A stretch of DNA of 64,000 nucleotides from Acidobacteriota bacterium (GTDB lineage: Bacteria; Acidobacteriota; Terriglobia; Bryobacterales; Bryobacteraceae). Where the stretch lies: contig CANIVU010000008.1 in NCBI GenBank assembly GCA_947470805.1, positions 62,001 through 126,000 on the forward strand, given 5' to 3'. A program made the position numbers and the translations under genes. Below are positions 1 to 7,188 of the stretch, piece by piece; the stretch's first letter is position 1, and each line of letters opens with the position of its first letter. The notes under the pieces are model-generated. The model ran no database searches, had not been told where the DNA came from, and saw nothing but the letters and a program-made list of their open reading frames with translations.

Positions 1-1454
1 GGCGACACCTCACCTTGGCGCAACCAGGCTTGTTCGATGGCGGCTTTGCGCTCGCCTTTCGCCCGCTCATAGGCAATCGACAGCGGCAGCGACGGGCGGA
101 CATCGGCCGGGGCCATGTCGTCCAGATCGTCACGGATCTGATAGGCGATGCCGAGCGCGTCGCTATACTTGCGCAGCACTTCGACGACATCGTCATCGGC
201 GCCGGCGAGCAGCGCGCCCACTTCGAGCGACACCGCGAAGGCCGGTGCCGTCTTCTGGCGGAAGATCTCCAATACTTCGAGGCTCGACATGACGCGCGGC
301 TTGCGCATCCACGCCAGTTCCGCGCCCTGGCCGAGGCATAGAGTCCGATGACCTTGGGCGGCGGCTTGCAGTACGCGGCCCGGGGCTCCGGACATGGCGA
401 TGAGGCGGTAGCCTTCGCCGACGAGGAGGTCGCCGCAGTTCAGTGCCATGGGCACGCCGTGTTCGACGTGCAGCGCTTCGGTGCCGTAGCGTTCGGCATC
501 GTCATCCTCGATATCGTCGTGTACGAGCGAGGCTTTGTGGAAGCACTCCATGGCGACGGCGAGCTGCTTCAGGGCCCGCGGCATCTCCGCATCGGGATCC
601 GATTGCAGTGCCTTCCAGGCGCAGACCGTGAGGAACGGGCGCCAACGTTTGCCGGCGCGGGCAAGCCATTCGCGCGAGATGCGATCCGTTTCGCCGGGCG
701 CTTCGGGGCCCATGATTTCCCGCAGACCGGCCGGGGTGAACCACTCTTGCACTTCGCGGCGCAGGGCATCCAGATCCATGCGGCGGGTCTTGTCTTCTCC
801 GCTCAAATGGATGACGTCCCAGACCCATTCGATATCGACCGACGTATCCTTGCAGTCGTCCTGCAAGAGCGGAATGGCGATACCGGGAACGGCGGCGGCT
901 TCCATGTAGGGGAACGCTTTTTCGAGCACGCTCAGGCAGCTGATGCCGACGATGGCATCGATCTTACCCGTCTGAATCAACGCCATGACGAGCGCGGAGC
1001 CTTCGGCCACCAGGACGGCGTAACCCAGCTTTTCCGCCTCTTCCTGCAGATCCTGAATGGAGCACAGGCCGCACTGTTTGCAGAGCAGGCCGAAATCGTC
1101 GAAGGGGGCGGGGCACTTGTCTTCGACGCGCAGGCACTTGGGCATCAACAGCAGGCGGCGTTGGTAGGGAACGGTGGCCAGTTGTTCGCGCCAGACTTCG
1201 TTGTTGAGCAGGACGCCGACGTAATCGGTAAAGAGAGGATCGATGGCGGCGGCGCGGACGATCTCCTCAGCCCCGAGGCGGAGTTCGTCCAGCACGAGCG
1301 GCGGGACGAAGCGTGTCGAGTGTTCGGCCACGTAATCGGTGACGAACTGCTTCAGATGCTCGCGTTCGGCGCGGGTCTGCGGGACATTTTCCTGGGGCTG
1401 CCGGCTGGGCAGAACAGGGATCCGTTTCGGGAGTTGTAGGATCGGCAGTAGCAT
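1..1454 (-). CDS. DUF116 / polyprenyl diphosphate synthase fusion (3' end beyond window)
   Basis: Translated by hand from the complement; the ATG is at 1454, with AAAGG about 7 bases upstream, and the frame stays open to the window edge (484 codons seen). Residues about 100-215 carry a cysteine-rich DUF116-like module: C107, C114, C125, C128 and C131, then further cysteines near 173 and 201. Residues about 255 onward are an all-trans polyprenyl diphosphate synthase: GKRWRP at 268-273 (isopentenyl diphosphate binding), first aspartate-rich motif DDIEDD at 313-318 and second motif DDLDD at 442-446. The usual RRG after the first motif is ERYG. It would condense isopentenyl diphosphate with an allylic diphosphate; product length cannot be read. 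It is the last visible gene of the operon, 9 bases after the radical SAM gene. The fusion is unusual, and the role of the DUF116 part is unknown. Confidence 0.85.
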   Translation of the reverse strand, partial: MLLPILQLPKRIPVLPSRQPQENVPQTRAEREHLKQFVTDYVAEHSTRFVPPLVLDELRLGAEEIVRAAAIDPLFTDYVGVLLNNEVWREQLATVPYQRRLLLMPKCLRVEDKCPAPFDDFGLLCKQCGLCSIQDLQEEAEKLGYAVLVAEGSALVMALIQTGKIDAIVGISCLSVLEKAFPYMEAAAVPGIAIPLLQDDCKDTSVDIEWVWDVIHLSGEDKTRRMDLDALRREVQEWFTPAGLREIMGPEAPGETDRISREWLARAGKRWRPFLTVCAWKALQSDPDAEMPRALKQLAVAMECFHKASLVHDDIEDDDAERYGTEALHVEHGVPMALNCGDLLVGEGYRLIAMSGAPGRVLQAAAQGHRTLCLGQGAELAWMRKPRVMSSLEVLEIFRQKTAPAFAVSLEVGALLAGADDDVVEVLRKYSDALGIAYQIRDDLDDMAPADVRPSLPLSIAYERAKGERKAAIEQAWLRQGEVS

Positions 1455-1463
1455 CAGGGGCCT

Positions 1464-2654
1464 TTACGAGTATGCGCCAAAACCGAAGAACCAGTGCTTC
1501 TTGGCGAAGCGGTACATCCAGTGGTCTTCGGGGATTTCATTGCCGGGGTCGTGCTGGCTGTTGCGCGGTTCGAGCGCACGAAGTTCGGCGAGGGCTTCCT
1601 GCCGTTGCGTCGTGTCGCGCGCGCCGTACTTCACCACTAAACCCTCCACCAGGTCCGGCCGTTCCAGCATCACGCAACCGCGAGTGGCGCCGGCCGAAGT
1701 TTTCCGGAAGTCCTTGAGGAACTCCGATTGGGTCATTGTCTCAAAAACGCTCGCCCCATCGTGGATGGTCTCTTTGGCGAATTGGATGATGGGGCAGGGT
1801 TCGATGTCGCCGTAGGGACTGATGTGATGGCTGACGCCGGTGGCCATGGGGCAGAGGGCTTCGCCTTTGTCGTCCCAATAGGCGTCGACGATGGCGATGG
1901 GCAGTTTCTTGCGCATCTCCACCATGAACTTGCGCACGCGACGGACCTGTTCCTGGCTGAGCGCCAGATGCGAGGCCGGCTTGGGGCCGACGACGCGATA
2001 GGTGTGGAACCAGGCGTAGTGGACCCCCAGGGAGATCAGCTTCTGCAGCCAGGCTTCGGAGACCAGTTCGATATTGGTCTGGCAAACCGAGGTGGCGACG
2101 CCGATGATGAGTTTGTTGCGGCGGCAGTTTTCCAGGCCCGCGAGCGTCTTACTGAAGACGTTCAGCCGGCCGCGGCGTTCGTCGGAGATGATTTCGTTGC
2201 CTTCGATGGAGATGAGCGGGGTGACGTTGCCGAGTTCGCGGAGGCGCTTGGCGACGGCGTCGGTGATCATCTGGCCGTTGGTGAAGACCTGGAAATAGCA
2301 GTCCGGATGGGCGGCAAAGATCTCCAAGATCTCCGGGTGCATGAACGGTTCGCCGCCGAGGATGCCGAAGAAGCTGTTGCCGTGCGCCTTGGCGTCGTTG
2401 ATCAGCTTGTTCATGTCGGCGAGGTTGATGTGTTTGCTGGGGGCTTCGACGTCGACCCAGCAGCCCTGGCAGCGCAAGTTACAACCGGAAATGACCGAGA
2501 TAAATAGGAACGGCGGGAAGTGAACGCCCTGTTTGATGCGTTTCTTGTATAACTCTACGCTACGGACGCCTTTGTAGCCGAAGTTATAGGCGATTTTGAA
2601 CAGCGCCTTGGGATCGGCTTCCTGTAACATTCGCCAGCCGTACTTGAAGATCAT
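1464..2654 (-). CDS. radical SAM protein with SPASM-like C-terminal cysteines
   Basis: This 396-residue protein has the radical SAM CX3CX2C motif at C58, C62 and C65 (CNLRCQGC), which binds the [4Fe-4S] cluster that cleaves S-adenosylmethionine, and a GGEP motif at 100-103. Further cysteines at 268, 287 and 327 could hold an auxiliary cluster, as in SPASM/twitch-type enzymes. The substrate cannot be read from sequence. The start overlaps the ferredoxin gene by 4 bases, which implies translational coupling; the ferredoxin is the obvious candidate electron donor. The N-terminal 50 residues are basic and aromatic without a signal peptide. It does not look like lipoyl synthase LipA, which has an additional N-terminal cysteine motif. 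Confidence 0.85.
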   Translation of the reverse strand: MIFKYGWRMLQEADPKALFKIAYNFGYKGVRSVELYKKRIKQGVHFPPFLFISVISGCNLRCQGCWVDVEAPSKHINLADMNKLINDAKAHGNSFFGILGGEPFMHPEILEIFAAHPDCYFQVFTNGQMITDAVAKRLRELGNVTPLISIEGNEIISDERRGRLNVFSKTLAGLENCRRNKLIIGVATSVCQTNIELVSEAWLQKLISLGVHYAWFHTYRVVGPKPASHLALSQEQVRRVRKFMVEMRKKLPIAIVDAYWDDKGEALCPMATGVSHHISPYGDIEPCPIIQFAKETIHDGASVFETMTQSEFLKDFRKTSAGATRGCVMLERPDLVEGLVVKYGARDTTQRQEALAELRALEPRNSQHDPGNEIPEDHWMYRFAKKHWFFGFGAYS

Positions 2655-3469
2655 GATTGCGCTTTCTCCGCCAGGGCAGCTTCGGCTTTGCGCTTGGCCG
2701 CGTCGGCCTTGGCGCGGATCTCATCCACGCTGGGCAGGGCGGCGAACACTTCGGCCGGAATATCCATCTCTTTTTGCAGCTTGTTCAGGCAGTTCATGCG
2801 TTCTTTCAACGCGCGGTCCTCGTCGCGCTCCTTGGAGAAGCGGGACTTGGCTTTGATGCTGCGATCACGCAGGGCGGAGTAAATATCACCGCCCAAGAGG
2901 GCGGAAATATCCACTTTCATCGCTTCCCGGCGCATGTCGTCGGCGTTCACTTCGCCGCCGTGGATGGGGCCGTGCTTGTACTTGGGGAAGAGAATGGCGA
3001 CTTCCGGGCAGACGCGGGAGCAGGCCGGGCATTCAGTTTTGCAGTTGGTCTGGTTCTGGACCTGGATCTTGCCGTCTTTGGCGACGCCGTAGACGTCGAA
3101 GAGGCAGAAGCTCAGGCATTGCATGCAGTTGGTGCAGCGCTTGTAATCGATGACCGGGAACCAGGGTTTCCACTTGCCGGGTTGGGGCAGGGAAGCGGCC
3201 TCGCGGACGGAATCGATGGCCGATAGGATGTCGGGGGTGGCGGTGCCGTCGAGGTCGCGGAAGTGGAGTTCGGGGGCTTGGGGGAGCGGGCCATCGAACT
3301 TGCCGAGGACGACAGTGGCCGCGCCGGGGGATAAGTTGGCCACGCCGCCGGCGCGCACGGATTCGACGGGGTAGCCCTTTTCGAGCAACGCGCGCATCAT
3401 GGCGCCGCGTTCGGCGGGTTCGAGCGGCTGGCTTCCCGAGCCTTCGTAGAGAACGACTTGCACGCTCAT
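2651..3469 (-). CDS. 2[4Fe-4S] ferredoxin-type protein with unknown N-terminal domain
   Basis: This 272-residue protein has two ferredoxin cluster motifs, C112-C115-C118-C122 and C143-C147-C150-C154, each ending in a CP or CL(F) turn typical of electron-transfer [4Fe-4S] domains. Residues 1-100 form a separate domain I do not recognise. Residues 190-272 are charged and probably helical. The ATG at 3469 is chosen because it overlaps the stop of the upstream gene (ATGA); a longer open frame exists but enters the neighbour. It probably passes electrons to or from the radical SAM enzyme or the HdrA-like protein encoded next to it. Confidence 0.85.
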   Translation of the reverse strand: MSVQVVLYEGSGSQPLEPAERGAMMRALLEKGYPVESVRAGGVANLSPGAATVVLGKFDGPLPQAPELHFRDLDGTATPDILSAIDSVREAASLPQPGKWKPWFPVIDYKRCTNCMQCLSFCLFDVYGVAKDGKIQVQNQTNCKTECPACSRVCPEVAILFPKYKHGPIHGGEVNADDMRREAMKVDISALLGGDIYSALRDRSIKAKSRFSKERDEDRALKERMNCLNKLQKEMDIPAEVFAALPSVDEIRAKADAAKRKAEAALAEKAQS

Positions 3470-3798
3470 GATTTGGCCTCCAGGATTGAGGTTACGATAT
3501 CGCTGGCCGGCAGTTCGCGCATATTCAAGATTTGCACGCGATCTTCGGGGAGTACAACGCCGGCGGCGGAAAACAGCCACTTGATGGCGCGGGGGTAGCA
3601 GGCGGCGATTTGCAGTGTGTCGCCGCTATCGACCCACGCGGCCAGGCGCGGATCGCGACGGGCCGACATTTCGCACATGTCGGGCACGGCTTCGAATTCC
3701 AGGTTCGATGCGGCGAGGCCGGAGAGCACCTCCTGCTTCACCGCTTCCGGGACCACGCGCGCGAAGGCGCAATGGCAGTAGAGAACGCGCTGGCTCAT
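3466..3798 (-). CDS. stand-alone HdrA N-terminal-like Fe-S protein
   Basis: This 110-residue protein has CHC at 8-10, C42 in a DMCEMS context, and AACYPR with C67 at 65-70, followed by an F-x-x-AG and an NMRE motif. The order and spacing match the N-terminal cluster-binding domain of heterodisulfide reductase subunit A (CHC, MC, AACSPR, AG, NIRE). That domain is normally fused to a flavin domain; here it is alone. The start at 3798 overlaps the CobW-type gene by 4 bases and the stop overlaps the ferredoxin gene by 4. A cluster-binding role is inferred from the motif match and should be tested by profile search. Confidence 0.75.
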   Translation of the reverse strand: MSQRVLYCHCAFARVVPEAVKQEVLSGLAASNLEFEAVPDMCEMSARRDPRLAAWVDSGDTLQIAACYPRAIKWLFSAAGVVLPEDRVQILNMRELPASDIVTSILEAKS

Positions 3799-4886
3799 CG
3801 ATGCGCCATTCGGTAGGTGGGCTCCGGTTTGCCGGGGCGGAAGTGTTCCAGGTGCTTCACTTCGGCTTCGCAGCCGCAGGCGGCGAGCGAGTCGAGCACG
3901 GCGGTGCGGAGGAGTTCGGGATCGGCTTCGGCGCGGAGGTTGAGCAGGAGTTCGCCGGCGGCCAGCGGGGCTTTGAGGGAATGGGAGATTTCGGCCACGC
4001 CATCGGTGCGGACCAGATTCAGCACGCCGATATCGCCGCCGTCTTCGGTGGGGATGAGCGTCATTTTCAGATGGGCGATTTCGATGTCCGGCATGGCGGC
4101 GCGGGTGCGGGCGGCGACGGTGCGGAGGAGTTCGTTGCCATCGATTTCGTGGAGAGCGGTGATCGAGATCGTCGCGTTCAGCCAGCCGAGGAGGGCTTCG
4201 CCTTCGGCGTAGATTTGGTAGTCGACATCGGGGGCGGTTTCGGCCTGCATCTCTTCGGCGGTCATGCGGGTGAGCCAGCTGTCGAGCCCCACGTCTTGGC
4301 GGGCGGAGATGCGGACGACGTCGGCCTGCGGATACTTGGCGCGGAGGGCGGCTTCCAGGCGGTCCTGGCGGGCATCGTCGAGCAGATCGCACTTATTGAG
4401 CACGATGATTTCGGCCTCTTCGAGCTGCTTGCCGTAGACGTAGATGACCTTGCTGGAGAAGCTGGCGCCGGGGGCGAGCCCGAGGACGCGTTCGGCGCGA
4501 ATGGGATCGACCAGGACGCTGAGCGGGGCGACGCGGAACGATTCGCCATAGATCTGGCGGAGCGGGAAGCTGACGGCGGCCACCAGATCGGTACAACTGC
4601 CGACGGGTTCGGCGATGAAGACGTCGGGGCGGGTAGATTCGGTGAGCCGATCGGAGGCTTCGACGAGCGTGTTGAAACGGCAGCAGAAGCAGCCGCCGGT
4701 GATCTCTTCGACGGGGAATTCGGCGTGGGAGAGGACGGCGGAATCGACCAGGCCGACGCTTTGATCGTTGGTGATGAGGCCGACTCTTTTGCCCTGGGCG
4801 GTGAGGTGGCGGGCGAGTTGGAGAATGGCGGTCGTTTTGCCGGCGCCCAGAAAACCGCCGATCATCAGGTATTGTGATTTGCTCAT
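3795..4886 (-). CDS. CobW/COG0523-family GTPase (metal chaperone type)
   Basis: This 363-residue G3E-family P-loop GTPase has Walker A GGFLGAGKTT at 10-19, the metal-binding GGCFCC at 64-69 (the CXCC of COG0523 proteins) and the guanine-specificity NKCD at 164-167. The C-terminal half carries the usual CobW C-terminal region. Family members deliver zinc, cobalt or iron to client enzymes in the cytoplasm. In this operon the client is probably one of the Fe-S or radical proteins, but which metal and client cannot be read. The start overlaps the end of the GcvH-like gene by 4 bases. Confidence 0.88.
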   Translation of the reverse strand: MSKSQYLMIGGFLGAGKTTAILQLARHLTAQGKRVGLITNDQSVGLVDSAVLSHAEFPVEEITGGCFCCRFNTLVEASDRLTESTRPDVFIAEPVGSCTDLVAAVSFPLRQIYGESFRVAPLSVLVDPIRAERVLGLAPGASFSSKVIYVYGKQLEEAEIIVLNKCDLLDDARQDRLEAALRAKYPQADVVRISARQDVGLDSWLTRMTAEEMQAETAPDVDYQIYAEGEALLGWLNATISITALHEIDGNELLRTVAARTRAAMPDIEIAHLKMTLIPTEDGGDIGVLNLVRTDGVAEISHSLKAPLAAGELLLNLRAEADPELLRTAVLDSLAACGCEAEVKHLEHFRPGKPEPTYRMAHR

Positions 4887-5335
4887 TTTTCCTCGTGTCT
4901 GTTGGCTAGCATCTTGTCTATTGTGGCATCAAGAATGCCGACGTAGCCGTGGACGTCGACGGCTTCCGGTTCGGGCGTACCGTGGACGGCGTAGAGCCAG
5001 CCGCGGCCGTAGGGGTCGCTTTCGAGCAGGGTGATGTCGTCGCGGAGGGCGGGGTTGGACCCGGCGAACTGGCCCCGGGCGACGGAGAAGATGTCGCTGA
5101 CGGCTTTGAAGCCTTCGATCCAGCCGATGCGGGCGCCGATTTCGATCTCGGTTTTGCCGGCCGGTTCGAGTTGGAATTCGACCAGGTCGCCGAGCATGCG
5201 GAGGGCGAATTTGGTGAAGCCGACGCGCCAGAGGCCGGGTTCATTTGGGGCTTCGGCGAGCCAGTAGTGGCTGCGGGTGTAGAGGATGTTTTCGGGCAGG
5301 CGGGTGCCGAAACGGGTCCGCTTATACTCGAGCAA
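4883..5335 (-). CDS. GcvH-like lipoyl carrier protein
   Basis: This 150-residue protein resembles glycine cleavage H protein. The E74-GF-K77-AVSD motif lines up with the ESVKAASD lipoylation site of GcvH, so K77 is the predicted lipoyl lysine. The start is TTG at 5335 with a full AGGAGG ribosome site 6 bases before it, inside the end of the desulfurase gene. No gcvT or gcvP is in the window, so a role outside glycine cleavage is likely, comparable to the lipoate-binding protein of sulfur-oxidising Hdr systems. A divergent lipoate-ligase-like gene two genes away supports it as the lipoylated partner. Lipoylation is inferred. Confidence 0.85.
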   Translation of the reverse strand: MLEYKRTRFGTRLPENILYTRSHYWLAEAPNEPGLWRVGFTKFALRMLGDLVEFQLEPAGKTEIEIGARIGWIEGFKAVSDIFSVARGQFAGSNPALRDDITLLESDPYGRGWLYAVHGTPEPEAVDVHGYVGILDATIDKMLANRHEEK

Positions 5336-6464
5336 GCCGCGCCTCCTGGAGGGTGGCGACCATGGCGTCGAGGTCCGGCAGTTCGGAGAGGTGGCACCAG
5401 CTGAGGCGGATGGCGCCGGCGGCGCGGTCGCCCCCGATGCCCATCGCGGCGAGGACCGGGCTGCAGGTATAAGACTGGGCCGAGCAGGCCGCGCCGCTGC
5501 TTACCGCCGCCAGATGTTCCCAGGCCTGCATAACCTCATTGGATTCAAATCCCGGTATAGAAAGATTCAGAATAAATGGCAAACTTTGTTCGGGGGCGCC
5601 GTTGATTTGGGGATGGAGCGGGGCGAGGCCTTCGAGGATTTGTTGGCGGAATCGTTTTCCGGCTTGTTGGCGTTCGGCTGCGGCGCGGCTCCAGCGTTCG
5701 GCGGCTTCGCCGAGGGCGGCTATCAGTGCCACCGGGAGGGTGCCGGGGCGGAGGCCGCGTTCCTGGCCGCCGCCGAAGGTGAGCGGTTGGAGAGGGGGCT
5801 TTTCGCGGCCGCGGCGGCGGGCGATGAGGGCGCCTACGCCTTTGGGGCCGCAGATTTTGTGGGCGCTGAGGCTGATGAGGTCGATCCTTGGGTGGTGCAG
5901 GGCTTCGGGTGATTTGGCGAAGCCTTGGGAGGCGTCGGTATGGAAGTATACGGGTTCGTTGACGATTTGTTCCGCGATTTGGCCCAGGGGCTGGAGGGCG
6001 CCGGTCTCGTTGTTGACCTGCATGACGGAGAGGAGCAGGGTGTCGGGGCGGAGGGCTTGCGTGATGGTCTGCGGGTCGATGACGCCGTCCGAGTTGGGAC
6101 GGACCAGGGTGAGGGTGAAGCCGCGGCGTTCGAGCTCTTCGAGGGGTTCGAGGACGGCGCGGTGTTCGATGGCGGTGGAGACGAGATGGGTCTTGCCGGT
6201 TTGGCGGCCGTATAGTTCGAGGCCGAGGAGGGCGAGGTTGTTGGCCTCCGTCGCGCCGCTGGTGAAGAGGACGTCGCCGCGTTGGGCTTGGGCGACAGCG
6301 GCGACTTGATCGCGGGCGCGTTCGACGGCGCGGCGGGCCTCCTGACCGGGGGCGTGGGTGCGGCTGCCGGCGTTGCCGAAGTCGGTTTTTAGATAGCGGA
6401 TGCACACGTCGAGCACGTGGGGGTCGAGGGGTGTTGTGGCGGCGCAGTCCAGGTAAGCGGCCAT
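5322..6464 (-). CDS. cysteine desulfurase (NifS/IscS family)
   Basis: This 380-residue class V aminotransferase-fold enzyme has HRAV near 101, the PLP lysine K203 in an AHKICGPKG context, and the catalytic cysteine C327 in SSGAACS followed by SPVLAAMG. It would remove sulfur from L-cysteine as an enzyme-bound persulfide. It is the first gene of the minus-strand operon, with its ATG 47 bases from the divergent lipoate-ligase start, so both promoters must lie in that gap. No iscU or sufBCD genes are next to it, which suggests the sulfur goes to this operon's product rather than to general Fe-S assembly. Confidence 0.9.
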   Translation of the reverse strand: MAAYLDCAATTPLDPHVLDVCIRYLKTDFGNAGSRTHAPGQEARRAVERARDQVAAVAQAQRGDVLFTSGATEANNLALLGLELYGRQTGKTHLVSTAIEHRAVLEPLEELERRGFTLTLVRPNSDGVIDPQTITQALRPDTLLLSVMQVNNETGALQPLGQIAEQIVNEPVYFHTDASQGFAKSPEALHHPRIDLISLSAHKICGPKGVGALIARRRGREKPPLQPLTFGGGQERGLRPGTLPVALIAALGEAAERWSRAAAERQQAGKRFRQQILEGLAPLHPQINGAPEQSLPFILNLSIPGFESNEVMQAWEHLAAVSSGAACSAQSYTCSPVLAAMGIGGDRAAGAIRLSWCHLSELPDLDAMVATLQEARLARV

Positions 6465-6511
6465 GGTCTCTCAATAGGGTGACGGAACGGGTGGGGTAGA
6501 GTCAAAGAGAC

Positions 6512-7138
6512 GTGTTTTCCGTGCTCGAAGTAACCCGGCCGACGCCGGAAGAAAACCTGGCTTTTGATGACGAACTGCTGGCCGGCGGGCGGGAGGTTTT
6601 GCGTTTGTGGGAGAGTCCGCGGCCGTTTGTGGTGTTGGGGCGGAGTTGCCGGGTGGAGACGGATGTTGATGTGGAGGCGTGTAAGGCGGAGGGGGTGCCG
6701 GTGTTGCGGCGGAGTTCGGGGGGCGGGACGGTGTTGTTGGCGCCGGGGTGTTTGAATTATGCGCTGGTGTTGTCGATGGAGGCGCGGCCGGGGTTGATGA
6801 ACGTTTCTTCGAGTTATTCGTTGATTTTGGGGGCGGTGGTGGAGGCGATGGGCGTCGCGGGATTGGCGGTGGAGGGGACGGATTTGGTTGTTGCGGGGCG
6901 GAAGGTGGCTGGGTGCGCGCAGCGCCGGTCGGGCGGTTGGCTGCTGCATCATGGGACGATACTGTGCGAGGGGGTGGATCTGGGGCAGATCGGGCGGCTG
7001 TTGCAGGAGCCGCCGCGGCAACCTTCTTATCGCGCGGGACGGTCGCATGCGGCTTTCCTGGCGCCGTTGATTAAATTGGTGCCTGGCACCAATTTAATGA
7101 AAAAGGGGCGGTGGGCGGGGATTGGTGGATTGGCATAG
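6512..7138 (+). CDS. lipoate-protein ligase A-like protein
   Basis: This 208-residue protein has the RRSSGGGTV motif near 70-78 and GRKVAGCAQRR with HHGTIL near 128-150, the core of the LplA/BPL catalytic domain that adenylates lipoate and transfers it to a lysine. It starts at GTG 6512 with AGAG just upstream. It is shorter than E. coli LplA and lacks the C-terminal accessory domain. The last residues are encoded by a 27-base palindrome (7071-7097), so the natural C-terminus may have been replaced when that element arrived. It is divergent from the operon that encodes the GcvH-like carrier and probably acts on it. Confidence 0.85.
   Translation: MFSVLEVTRPTPEENLAFDDELLAGGREVLRLWESPRPFVVLGRSCRVETDVDVEACKAEGVPVLRRSSGGGTVLLAPGCLNYALVLSMEARPGLMNVSSSYSLILGAVVEAMGVAGLAVEGTDLVVAGRKVAGCAQRRSGGWLLHHGTILCEGVDLGQIGRLLQEPPRQPSYRAGRSHAAFLAPLIKLVPGTNLMKKGRWAGIGGLA
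7071..7097. repeat. REP-like perfect palindrome
   Basis: Two perfect 13-base arms (TTAAATTGGTGCC and its complement) flank a single central T. The element sits inside the 3' end of the lipoate-ligase-like gene and is more AT-rich at its ends than the surroundings. The GGTGCC core resembles small palindromes spread by REP-associated transposases. A related, weaker core occurs at 39132-39144. Confidence 0.7.
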
Positions 7139-7143
7139 AAAAA

Positions 7144-7172
7144 GGGCAGCCCGGAGGCTGCCCTTTTTTTTC
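7144..7172. terminator. bidirectional intrinsic terminator
   Basis: An 8-bp stem, GGGCAGCC with GGCTGCCC (7144-7151 and 7156-7163), has a 4-base loop and is followed by a run of nine T on the plus strand and preceded by five A, so it can work in both directions. It lies between the convergent ends of the lipoate-ligase-like gene and clpC. Confidence 0.92.
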
Positions 7173-7188
7173 TTTGCGGATTTCCGGT

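Noticed and set aside
348-1439. A 363-codon plus-strand open frame
   Set aside because: It mirrors the DUF116-prenyl synthase gene, whose motifs are on the minus strand.
1-7138. Assignment as a complete sHdr sulfur-oxidation system
   Set aside because: No HdrB, HdrC or flavin domain of HdrA is visible, so only part of the parts list matches.
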